Origin: Tieghemiomyces parasiticus
Lineage: Eukaryota > Kickxellomycota > Dimargaritomycetes > Dimargaritales > Dimargaritaceae
Reading direction: 5' to 3'
Length of the DNA: 39,860 nt
NCBI GenBank assembly: GCA_027575765.1
Contig: JANBPT010000378.1
Coordinates: forward strand, 1 to 39,860
This document shows, in pieces, positions 10,991-20,991 of the stretch. The notes below the pieces were generated by a model, which saw nothing but the letters and a program-made list of their open reading frames with translations, searched no databases and had not been told where the DNA came from. The stretch's first letter is position 1. The number at the start of each line of letters is the position of its first letter. The translations under genes were made by a program, and so were the position numbers.

Positions 10991-11976
10991 TTTTGGTGGT
11001 GCAAACATCCACTTGGCTCTTAGTGTAACTACCATAATTCCTTGAATTAGGGTAATGTATATAGCATGGTTGGGGAGTTTCTGAGAAACTAATCCAAAAG
11101 CAGGAGAGGCTTACTTGCCTGTCAATCCTCTGAACATTGCACATTATTCACCAAGTCTAAGTACCATCACAAGGATTCTGTATCTATTGCATTTACTAGT
11201 GTATTCCATAGGTTGGATTGCCATTTGACATTGATTGGTGTCGTCTGGCAAATGCCAAGTCTTCCAATGGCTGTGCTATAATGCATGCCGTTGGCAGAAA
11301 AACAATTAACACTAACCCTACTTGCATAAAAGCGCTCAAGCCAACCATGCCATAAGTACATGGTCCTTCCAATGGAACTCCATTCTACCATGAACCGGCA
11401 TGGAAGGCGCAAGCTGCAACTATTTGCTAATATTCCACCAGTCAGCCTTCCCTTTCATTTTCCTCTCTTGGCTGACCTCCATTATCTTAGGGCTCTTATA
11501 CCCAGTGCTAGTTCTTATTGTTAGTACCATCCAATGGGCTAGGTGCCGCCCCACCTAGCTGGAACAAGCCAGGCTTACTTTGTAGAGGCGGACCAGTCTA
11601 TACCTTATTCCTATATATACCTCTCCAACTGTCCTCAATAAAACGATAGTAAACCATCCAATATCTTCTCCCCTCCCCTTGGGTTCCACCCCACCTTGGT
11701 TACTCACCCCAGGGCCACCTGCGGCCCTCGCCCTCCTCCCTTCACTTACAAAACTTTGCAGGACTACCTCCTTGTCTTTTCGTCCCCCTCGTGACCCCTA
11801 CCACAATTGGCTTAGTGATTTATAATCCTCAACCTTAAACTATTATTAGTGCCACTAAGAGTTAATACTGTCCCCTAATGCCCTGCTCTTTTGTAAAATC
11901 CTTGACAGTAGTGGCTTTTACCCATCATAATTCCCTCCAACTAGTAGCCAGCTAGAGTGCTTTTAGACCTGCGTTG
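10991..11976. other. CpG-poor repeat-derived sequence without a gene
   Basis: I find no supported gene here. Between 11,500 and 11,660 there is an LTR-like promoter layout (CCTATATATACCTC near 11610, AATAAA near 11637) that may be the remnant of another LTR, but no ends or duplicate copy were found. Confidence 0.35.
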
Positions 11977-12018
11977 GTCCTAAGTGGAGTTGGTATTGTT
12001 GGTGAGAAAATGAAAAAA

Positions 12019-12135
12019 AGTTGCGGCACCGACTATTCCCAAGTGGTCACCCACCTTAGTACTAATTCGGCTGAATGGTCCTTAACTTCGGAGATCTAAC
12101 GGGATACGGTGCTAACACCATCAGATGGCCGCAAC
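12019..12135 (-). rRNA. 5S rRNA gene, copy 1
   Basis: Read on the minus strand the 117-nt sequence starts GTTGCGGCC and ends GGTGCCGCAAC; the ends pair over 8 bp as helix I. It carries the eukaryotic 5S internal-control core GATCTCCGAAGTTAAG and the conserved GGGTGACC, followed by seven T (12013-12019 in + coordinates) as a Pol III terminator. It differs at only two bases from the copy at 20239-20355. Its upstream flank is split by a retrotransposon starting 6 bp away, and the rest of that flank resumes at 17893. Confidence 0.88.
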
Positions 12136-12136
12136 T

Positions 12137-12141
12137 GACAT
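12137..12141 (+). other. Target-site duplication, left copy (GACAT)
   Basis: The five bases before the 5' LTR are GACAT; the five after the 3' LTR (17893-17897) are GACAA. The uninterrupted 5S unit near 20239 reads GACAA on the equivalent strand, so GACAA is the original target and the left copy has one later change. Confidence 0.75.
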
Positions 12142-12586
12142 TGTGGAGACCCAACATAGTTTGCTCTCTTGAGGGTTCCTGAGGGGACCATGTATAAGGC
12201 TACAACTCTTCCGGCCTTGGAAAAAGGACGAGGGCCACCAGAAGGAAGCTAATAGGCTAACCCAAGGCATGGGGAGATCAGTAAGCGATCTACCAAACCG
12301 CCCACCAATAGTATCCCTAATTTCCCATGACTTGGGTTTCATACTTTTCAATTTTACTTGTTTCAGACTTTTGGATTTTATTTGTTTCATCTCTCAGGTC
12401 GGCAGGAAAATGCCCACCAGCAAGAACAGCCAAAGCAACCGGAGAACCATTAATTATGTTTTCAAATTCTTCTATTGTATTTAAGGCTGAACCAACTGCA
12501 CCTAATGGTTTGGGGAGTGTTTTCCCTACCCTGCCTCAGGGTACCTAGTTCTTATTAAAATCAGGTTTATTTATCTCTTCTTCACA
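12142..12586 (+). repeat. 5' LTR of the Ty3-like element
   Basis: This 445-bp LTR begins TGTGGAGACCC and ends CTTCACA. A TATA-like TGTATAAGG lies near 12191. It is identical to the 3' LTR except at three positions. At two of these (12230, 12300) this copy keeps CpG where the 3' LTR has CpA. Confidence 0.95.
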
Positions 12587-12588
12587 CT

Positions 12589-12600
12589 TGGTAGCAAAGC
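12589..12600 (+). other. Primer-binding site, initiator-tRNA-Met-like
   Basis: TGGTAGCAAAGC starts two bases after the 5' LTR. Its complement ends in GCTACCA, as eukaryotic initiator tRNA-Met 3' ends do (TACCA terminus); yeast Ty3 also uses tRNA-iMet. The exact host tRNA is not in the window, so the primer identity is inferred. Confidence 0.65.
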
Positions 12601-12601
12601 T

Positions 12602-13693
12602 ATGTTTTTCACAAGAAAGGCTCACCCACAAAACCCTAACCCCACTACTGTACAGTACGTGTCATCACCCGCGCTTGCCCACTCACGCCACCATATGCAA
12701 CAAGGTTACGGAATACCACCCAGCGCCAGCCCAACCCCGTCACCGCCCACAAGTGCCGCCAGCTCCTATCACAATGCCATCACCTCAAACACCATGGACC
12801 CGCAAATGCATGCCACGCCCAGGGGCGGACCCACTGACCCAATACCCATGGACCTCACCACCACTCTCCAAGAACTAGCGGGTTCCATTTGCCAGGAACG
12901 CCACAAACCCACAACCCGCACCCCAGGAGTACAACCCGTAACCTTCTCCGGAAACCGAAACGACAACATAGAATATTGGCTGATGACCTTAGAACTTTAC
13001 TTCAAAGCAAACAATATCAGAGACCATGCGCGCAAATACCTGATGGCAGCTAGTGCCCTACGCAATGATGCACAAGGATGGCTCTACCATTTCCGTCGGA
13101 ACACCCCAGTTGTAACCTGGGAGAGTCTGCAAACCGCACTCCAGGAATGCTACGGGGGCATCCAAAACCAGGCAGCCATTTGAGACAAACTAGCCAGCCT
13201 CACACAGCGCGGGGCAGTGGCCGGGTATGCAAAGGAACTTATGTTGCTGGTTGCAGCACACGGAGGCATCACAGATGATGAGGCAATGGACCGGTTCATT
13301 TGAGGCCTCAAACCAGCAATCCGGGCCCAGGTCTCCGCGCAGAATTTTGAGTCCCTCCACAAGGCAGTCATATTTGCGGAACGGTACGACGCGGCACTAT
13401 ATACAAAAGGGAATTGGCAAACCCCAGCCAGCTCGGGTCGCCAAGACACCATTCCCATGGAGTTAGACGCCATCCAGGACCAGGGGCGCCAGACATCAGG
13501 AAGCCACCACAGGCGCACCCGGACGGGTAAAGGGCCTTGCTGCTACACCTGCAACCAGTTTGGACACATTGCAAAGAATTGCCCGCACCGCGCACAGGCT
13601 AACGTAATGTTCTTGGGAAACGCCAGTGGACAGGACGACGACCAGGAAGCAACCTGTCCCACTGCCGAGGCGACACCATTCCTGGAGCAGTAA
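12602..13693 (+). pseudogene. gag: gag of the Ty3-like element (two in-frame TGA)
   Basis: The frame runs from ATG12602 (or ATG12695, in frame) to TAA13691-13693 and is broken by TGA at 13181 and 13301. Gag forms the virus-like particle. The retrotransposon gag domain covers about 12930-13400 (FSGNRNDNIEYWLMTLELYF, then AQGWLYHF and LQTALQECYGG). A CCHC zinc knuckle, C-YT-C-NQFG-H-IAKN-C, lies at about 13540-13585 and binds RNA. Both stops sit where CGA (Arg) is the simplest ancestral codon. The N-terminal ~90 residues are Pro/Thr-rich and probably disordered. Pol is reached through the frameshift site at 13615. Confidence 0.85.
13615..13664 (+). promoter_or_regulatory. -1 programmed ribosomal frameshift signal
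   Basis: The heptamer GGGAAAC (13615-13621) lies in the gag frame exactly as G GGA AAC, the X XXY YYZ form of a -1 slippery site. It falls inside the 91-bp gag/pol overlap (13603-13693). Two bases later, CAGTGGACAGG (13624-13634) can pair with CCTGTCCCACTG (13653-13664): 11 base pairs with one bulged C and an 18-nt loop. Slipping there moves ribosomes into pol. The 2-nt spacer is shorter than usual. Confidence 0.8.
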
Positions 13694-16600
13694 TTGGAGT
13701 TGCAGAGGCAACCCCAGGGTCCGGAAGCCCACAAGAACCCCGGACCGTACTGCTCCTGACATTCACAATGGAAATAAATGGTCAGAAGACCCACTGCCTA
13801 TTAGACAGTGGCTCAACCAACGATTTTGTCTCCAGAAGCTGTGTAAAGCGGTTGGGGTTACCGGTGTTCAAGTGTAGGGAGCCATTGCAAGTGAAGGTAG
13901 CAAATAGTGAAGAATTAGTAATCTGAGAGTATACCCACTTTGAGGGAGTATTGGACAACACTGCTCACTCCATGGCCGCATACATTTTTGATCACCCCAT
14001 GTACGAGGTATTGCTAGGACAGCCGTGGATCCAGCAACAAGACCCGAGAATCAATTGGCACCGTCAAACGGTATCCCTAGAGCCTACAAGGCCAACCCCA
14101 AGAGATCAAGAACCGGCACCGCCCGGTCCCTCCAAGAGACCAGCCCCAGAACAAGCGCATCCCACCGAGAGACCAAGGCCAGCAGTACTACAAGCAATGG
14201 GGCACGCCACAACCAAGTCCCGGGCGACCAACTTACCAGGGGTATACTACATCCTTGATCAGGGGGTGGCACCCCCCAGAGGACATTACAACAAGGATGC
14301 TGGCACGGACCTAGCAAGTGCAGAAGACATCACAATCCATCCTGGGAAGACGTGTCGGGTACACCTAGGCATTTGGACCAAACCGCCAGCTGCAATGTAC
14401 CTACAACTCCAACTCCAATTGAGCTGGGCTACCAAGGGCCTGGTGCTAGGGGGAGGAGTAATTGATAGCGGGTATTGAGGAGTAGTTAGAGCAATCCTAA
14501 CCAACACGTCAAATCAGGACATCACCATCCAAAGGGGTGACTATGTAGTGCAGGCGGTGCTCCACAACGTGCCCGGGCTGCCGTGGCAGCCGCGCCAGGA
14601 CCTCAACCAGTCCGACCAAAGAGAGCAAGGCTTTGGCTCATCAGAGGCAGAGGCCAAATTCCAACTAATATTGGCGACACAGTGCAAACGTGAGGCACGA
14701 GACCCCACACAAAGGACTTACCTACTGGCCATCCGGAGCATCAAGGCCAAGATGGAACAGCCAGCCAAGGAGGTGCCGGCCCCAGTCAAGGACATCATTG
14801 GGACATTTGCCACCATGGTATTTGGCGAACTACCAAAAGGCTTACCACCGCCGCGGGTAGTGGACCACCGGATTGAAACCACCACCAACAGCCCAGTGGC
14901 CAGTGCACCGTACCCACTGGCACAGAAGGACCTGGCAGAACTCTGGACGCAGATCAACAACTACCTTAGCCGCAGATGGATCCAGCCAGGGTCCTCACCG
15001 TACGGGGCCCCGGTGATCTTTGTTCCTAAAAAAGGTGGCACGCAACAAATGTGTGTGGACTATAGGGCGTTAAATAAGGTAACGGTCAAGAATTGATATC
15101 CCATTCCCAACATCTTGGAAAGCTTTGCACGGTTGGCAGGCGCAAGGATTTTCTCCAAGATTGACCTCAAGACCGGGTACCACCAGATCCAAATCCACCC
15201 CCCAGACATCCCAAAAACGGCGTTCACAACCCGCTATGGTCAGTACGAGTTCCTAGTCATGCCATTCGGACTTACCAATGCCCCAGCAACGTTCCAAACG
15301 CTGATGAACTCAATCCTGCGGCTGTTCCTGGACACGTGTGCAATGGTGTACTTGGACAACATCCTTGTGTTTAGTGCCAACGTAGAGGATCACGCCAAGG
15401 ATCTGCAGAAGGTGCTCAAGCAATTAGAGAAGAACAAGTTAGTGGCCAACCTGAAGAAATCGGAGTTTTGTCGCACCCAGATTGAGTACCTGGGCCACCT
15501 GATCTCTGACCGAGGTGTGGAAGTTGACCCTGCAAAGACACAAGCCATGCGCAAGTACCCGGCGCCCAAGACCGTCTGACAGCTGCAGGCCTTCTTAGGA
15601 CTTACCAACTACTATCAAACATTCATCCCGGAGTACGCCGAGACCGCCACACCATTAACCGACCTGCTTAGGGGGAAGCCAAAGGACATCAAAAGGACGG
15701 AGGAGTGCGAGTTAGCATTTGAAGCACTGAAGGGTAAGCTGGTCAGTCCGCCGGTGCTGATATACCCTGATTTCACGCAACCGTTCACCGTACAAACCAA
15801 CGCCTCCACAATCTCAATTGGAGCCATCCTGCTCCAAGACCTAGGAGAAGGGAACCAGCCGGTGGCTTACCTGTCGAAACGGTTAAACCCAGCACAAGCA
15901 AGGTATCCGGTATTTGAGCTGGAGCTGTTCGCAATTGTGTACGCCCTCAAGGCCTGGCAACAGTACCTGTATGGACAGGAGTTCACGGTGCAGACAGACC
16001 ACAAGTCATTGCAGTTCCTGAAGTCAGTCAAAAAGCTAACACCAAGACTGTACCAATGGCTGGAAGACCTACTGGAGTTTGACCCAGATGTGGAGTACCT
16101 ACTGGGAAAACGACAGGTAATTGCAGATGTGATCTCAAGAGCGGTGGACCCAACGGTAGCAAACATTGAGGTGGAAGGAGATGAGTGGACCAAGGAGCTG
16201 AGAAGGTACCTACAGCAGAAGCCCTGGTCAAGAGGAGCGACCAGCAAGGTGAAGGATAGAGTAGTGAAAGAAGCAGGACAGTTCAGATTAGCGGACAAAC
16301 TATTGACCAGACTAGTAGATGGAGTGGAAGTAGCAGTAGTAAGAAGGGAGGGACGCCTGGAGGAGATAAGGCACTACCATGACAGACAAGGACACGGGGG
16401 GATAAAAGATACCATTGTAAGAATGAGGGCAAACGTATGGTGGCCTAAGTGGCAGAAGGAAGTCAAGGAATACATCCGACACTGCCCAAGGTGCCAGGTG
16501 TACGGACCAGACTACAAGCCTCAGGACACCTCGCGCTACCCCTTAGACCCACCACTGTCCCCATTTGTTAGATGGAGCATTGACACTGTGGGCCTGCTAC

Positions 16601-17435
16601 CAACAATGCCCCGTGGGAACAAATACATTATCACAGTGCTAGAACACGCCACAGGTTTTCCAGTATGTAAGGCGGTACCAGGCACCATCACGGAAAGGGT
16701 GGCGGAGTTCCTGTACAATGACATACTCTGTGAGTACGGCAGACCAAATGAGCTACTCTTGGACAGGGGGCCGCAGTTCTTAAGTGACCTAATGAGCCAA
16801 TTTACGGAGAGGCAAAGGATCCACCACCTGCGGACCTTGGGGTACCACCCCCAGACAAATGGAAGACTGGAACGTTTTCATGGCACCCTGAAGGAGATGA
16901 TTAGGTGCACGGTGCCCCACCCGGAACAGGACTGGGACAAATGGCTGCCCACCATCCAAATGTTCCTACGGGCCAAACCGTCCCAATGGACAGGGAGGGC
17001 ACCATTCTCCCTACTGTATGGAGTGAAAATGCTCCTGCCAGGGGAACCCTTACAGCCAACGTTTGACCGGGAGTTAGACATTGACTACCAACAGGCGGAT
17101 GTGACCCCTTGCCTAGCTACACTACAACGCCTAAGGCAAACGGAGAACATAGCAAGGCACCAGTGGAATACAAAAAATAAGGAGGCGGTGGGCCACATAA
17201 AGACGTTCCAGATAGGGGAAGCAGTCCTGGTGAGGAATTACACGGCGGGGTCACTAGCACCAAAATGGTTTGGACCGTTTAGGGTGACAGGGGCACTAAA
17301 GTACAACACCTACACCTTGGCTACCCTCAACGGGCAACCAGTACGGGCGACCTCAATCAAACGGATGAAGAAGGCACACCTCACGCCAATGACCACCAGG
17401 AACTGGAATCTGCCAGCCCATTTTCGTCAAGCCTT

Positions 17436-17447
17436 GGAGGGGGAGAG
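17436..17447 (+). other. Polypurine tract
   Basis: GGAGGGGGAGAG directly abuts the 3' LTR, the expected place and composition for the plus-strand primer of an LTR retrotransposon. Confidence 0.85.
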
Positions 17448-17892
17448 TGTGGAGACCCAACATAGTTTGGTCTCTTGAGGGTTCCTGAGGGGACCATGTA
17501 TAAGGCTACAACTCTTCCGGCCTTGGAAAAAGGACAAGGGCCACCAGAAGGAAGCTAATAGGCTAACCCAAGGCATGGGGAGATCAGTAAGCGATCTACC
17601 AAACCACCCACCAATAGTATCCCTAATTTCCCATGACTTGGGTTTCATACTTTTCAATTTTACTTGTTTCAGACTTTTGGATTTTATTTGTTTCATCTCT
17701 CAGGTCGGCAGGAAAATGCCCACCAGCAAGAACAGCCAAAGCAACCGGAGAACCATTAATTATGTTTTCAAATTCTTCTATTGTATTTAAGGCTGAACCA
17801 ACTGCACCTAATGGTTTGGGGAGTGTTTTCCCTACCCTGCCTCAGGGTACCTAGTTCTTATTAAAATCAGGTTTATTTATCTCTTCTTCACA
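17448..17892 (+). repeat. 3' LTR of the Ty3-like element
   Basis: This is the 445-bp partner of 12142-12586 with three differences. G17470 replaces C; A17536 and A17606 replace G, each converting CpG to CpA. The pol frame ends inside it at 17478. It is followed by GACAA (17893-17897), the right target duplication. Confidence 0.95.
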
Positions 17893-20161
17893 GACAATGC
17901 AGAGGCAGAACTATTGTTAATGTTGCAGAGAAACGAAACAAATACCTCTGATTGGTCAATGCCATGTGCCAATTAGCTGATCATTCATATATGCACCATT
18001 GCCTAGATTAGCTGCAACTATTGGATCTGTACTTGGCTGTTTTACAAGTAGTGTCTCTATTATACATATACCTACACAACTTTTTTTAGGAATGTTCAGT
18101 CTAATGGTTATTTATAATGAAGAACATCAGCTATTATGGTACTAGTGCACTATAGGATAATAATAGGATATAGTATAATCCCAGAAAGAATTAAAATATC
18201 ATGGTACAGAATAAGTGGGCAAATGGCAAATGGCAAAGGCATGAAGTCATGGAAAGGGCTAATTTTGTGGATGTAAGATGGATCTCAATCCACTAGGCTT
18301 CAAGTTGTTTGTATGTCTGTGATTGCGGGTGTTAGCTGCAGGCATTCTATTACTGTCTCAAAGACTAACATAATCATGACAGGTGGAGACCCAAGGACTG
18401 GCTTACCAAGCTGGAGGGTAAGGTAATGAGGAGTGAAGATACAATTAGAGAAAAGTTTATTGGCTATATACAGCTAGTGGGTGTGCAGGATTATTGGGGC
18501 TCTGGTTGATTGGCCTGGTGGTTGGTTGTGGTGACTTGGTGAGCAGCTGCAGGTTATTTAACCAGACCAATAGATAATGCTAGAGAGACAAGGTGTTCCT
18601 GTGAGGTGTTGTCATGACTTGCAGGGCTTTTAGTTGTTGGCTTCTGGAGGCTGACAATGGCTAATGCCAGCTTATTCCAGCCACACAGTAGGACAAATTA
18701 TCCTAAGGATAGCAGGATAAAGGAAAGTGGACAGGGGGATTATTAAACTAGGAACAGGCAATTCAAGTCCCCAATTTGCTTAGGCAAGGGCCCCAAGAAG
18801 TACCAGTTCCTGTTTAGGCAGGGTTGGCATTCCTTAGTCCTTTGTACCCTGCAGAGTAGGGTGGGAATGGTAGGCACAGTTATGAGTATTCTAGTGGTTT
18901 TCCTATCCTGTTAGCAACTGTGGTGCCATATACAGGGGTGGTAAGGCTGTGACCAGGAGGTCAGCAATGTCAATCCTCTCAGTGGTGGGCACCCATTAGG
19001 CGGATTTCTGGCCAGTACAAGGTTGGAGATCCCATATGGGACGTAAGAGCACAAACATGGATATACAGGCCATTGGCTGTGCATTGGTTGAAAATACAGG
19101 GGGGGGGGTGATTAAGTGTAATGGTCTAGGCCTGCTCCCTCAGAAGGGGGAGTAGATGTCCTTGCTACCAATGGTGGGGGGCCAATGTGTTGACTGTGGC
19201 TGGTGGTAATACCTTGGTGCTGCCAGACATTCACTAGCTGGGTTTCACCTGCAGCACAGCTTTCATCAGGGCTGGTAGATAGTACACAGGTCTTTCAGGT
19301 ACTGGCTGAAGTATAGGGGAAACCCCCAATGATAAGATCTCATGTGGGAATGGTCATAAGGTGTTCCACCTACTTTGCAAAGCAGCCTAATCCAAGGTGT
19401 AGCACTTTCAACCTTGGTAAACATAGCAGGCAGAGGTTTGGTGGGCTGGTTTGTGCCAAGGTGGTGTAATTATATATATATATATATATTACTTTTAATG
19501 CCTGAATATCCATTAGGATGTCAGACTTCTTATAGCTGCAGGATAGTGTGTGAAGTGTGCCATTTGGCAAAGTACAGTCAAGGACAAATATAGAATCTCC
19601 TACAAATGCAGATAGGACTTTGAGGATGTGGAGCCAAGGGTAGCAAACCCCAAGGTGCAAATGGATAGGAGCACAGACAAGTATTCACAGAGAAAAGTTG
19701 GGTCCTATTAAAATGAGATAAATCATAATTAATAGCACAAGAGAGATAGAGTCATCAAACAGAGTAGAGCAGGCTAGTATAAATGTATAATCAGCATACA
19801 CTATGGGATTGCATTGTAGGAAACACTGCCTAACCCTGAACTAAGCCCTTGGATATAGATTTCAGATTTCTGGTCTAAATAAAATCTAAGAGCATATTGA
19901 ATCCTCATTGTCTAAATGACTCTTCCACTTTAAAAGTTCTTGCCTGAAACCCTTCTCCCCAGCCAAGTCCTACATACTGTCCTTCTTTTAAGGTAACATT
20001 GTAATCTAATATATCTTAATGAGGAAAAGCTATTGTGGGTACAAAGTAATCTACCTTTAGGTGTTAAGGACAGTGCTTATGACCATATCTATCACTTGAA
20101 AGGTTGTTAATTAGGTAGCCGGCCTAATCATAAAAGCCAACTGGCATGGCTGGTAGATTCG
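17893..20161. other. Displaced 5S upstream flank, then CpG-depleted spacer
   Basis: 17893-~17968 is the upstream flank of 5S copy 1, displaced by the retrotransposon; it matches the reverse complement of 20162-20238. Beyond that the DNA is AT-rich and almost free of CpG (none in 18001-18300). A (TA)n run sits at 19470-19489. No gene is supported. Confidence 0.6.
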
Positions 20162-20399
20162 TACATGGAACTGACCAATCAGAGGTATTCGTTTCGTTTC
20201 TCTGCAACATTAAGAATAGTCCTGCCCCTGCATTGTCAGTTGCGGCCATCTGATGGTGTTAGCACCGTATCCCGTTAGATCTGCGAAGTTAAGGACCATT
20301 CAGCCGATTTAGTACTAAGGTGGGTGACCACTTGGGAATAGTCGGTGCCGCAACTTTTAACTTTTGCTCAGGTGACGATACCAACTCTACTTAGGACTA
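20162..20399 (+). repeat. Dispersed 5S unit: gene plus conserved flanks
   Basis: Similarity between the two 5S loci extends beyond the gene: about 75 bp upstream (CTGACCAATCAGAGGTATT, then a GTTTCGTTTCTCTGCAAC-type block) and about 45 bp downstream (ACCAACTCTACTTAGGAC-type). It then stops abruptly on both sides. The pre-insertion unit is therefore about 240 bp. The partner copy is 11977-12141 plus 17893-17968 in opposite orientation. Confidence 0.75.
20239..20355 (+). rRNA. 5S rRNA gene, copy 2
   Basis: This 117-nt copy starts GTTGCGGCC and ends GGTGCCGCAAC, with an 8-bp helix I. It carries GATCTGCGAAGTTAAG and GGGTGACC, with a TTTT terminator at 20355-20358. It differs from copy 1 at two sites; in the core this copy has GATCTGCG where copy 1 has the more usual GATCTCCG. 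No transposon interrupts its 5' flank, so it shows the empty target site. It could be functional or a recent pseudogene. Confidence 0.85.
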
Positions 20400-20991
20400 G
20401 TACCATAACATGTGATATATACAACCTGGATACAATGAGCTGGACAGTACCCAGAAGCATGGCACAAAATCGCTCCCCAGGTTCAGGGTCCTTAAGCCCC
20501 AGCTTTATTTATGATAATGGTAATATTCAAAGTGGCAATGGCATGGGCATCACCTGCCATGGCATCCATGTAACCCAATGTAGCATCACAAGGCTTGGGG
20601 TGACTAGGACAAGGAGCTGTCAAGGATGTGACCTCAAGTACAACAGGCTAGGTTATAGGATTGGTCAGCACCAAGGATCTCTAGAAGGTCAGTTGCACAT
20701 CCAAATGACCATAGGTACTTCAACTTAAACCACTTATAGCCAGGGTGTAGAGAGGGTACCCATATAGGAAGTCCCATGATACACTCTGGGGGTTCCCATG
20801 GCACACAGGGAAAACTCCAACCATGGGTAGACACCAGTGGATGTCTTGCAGATGCCACTCCCGTAATTGGTGAAGTCAATTACCCCACCATGACACACTG
20901 CCAAGTAGACCAAGTGGTCAGGATTTGTTAAGAGGGCTAACAAAGTGAGAGCTCCACAATCTTGTGAAGCATACTGCAACCTGTAAGCTGG

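Larger units (their letters stand above)
13603..17478 (+). pseudogene. pol: pol of the Ty3-like element: PR-dUTPase-RT-RNaseH-IN (four in-frame TGA)
   Basis: The frame is -1 relative to gag, broken by TGA at 13924, 14476, 15094 and 15577, and ends at TGA17476 inside the 3' LTR. Protease has the active site LLDSGST (~13798). A dUTPase domain spans ~14,270-14,560. Reverse transcriptase spans ~14,900-15,500 ([36 protein letters not shown]), but its YLDD box reads YLDN (15349-15360). RNase H (~15,770-16,130) has TNAS instead of TDAS at 15796-15807 while ELELFA and TDHKS remain. Integrase keeps its H-H-C-C finger (~16,375-16,500) and its Asp, Asp, Glu residues (SIDTVG, LLDRGPQF, GRLERFHG), then a GPY/F-like module (APKWFGPFRV). 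The element cannot replicate by itself. Confidence 0.9.
12142..17892 (+). mobile_element. Ty3/gypsy-like LTR retrotransposon, structurally complete but inactive
   Basis: The element is 5751 bp, with two 445-bp LTRs (TG...CA ends), a primer-binding site, gag, a -1 overlapping pol (protease, dUTPase, RT, RNase H, integrase), a polypurine tract and a 5-bp target duplication. RT before integrase puts it in the Ty3/gypsy order. It is inserted 6 bp upstream of a 5S rRNA gene and transcribed away from it. The LTRs differ at only three positions (12164/17470, 12230/17536, 12300/17606). That implies a recent insertion, yet the coding region has six in-frame TGA codons and two active-site Asp-to-Asn changes. 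There are no frameshifts or large deletions and no chromodomain. Confidence 0.93.

Noticed and set aside
13181..15579. UGA read as tryptophan (alternative genetic code) to explain the in-frame TGA codons
   Set aside because: The 2248-codon kinesin and 1308-codon EFR3-like frames have no internal TGA, and Trp is encoded by TGG there and in the element. Several of the TGA sites correspond to Arg in related proteins.
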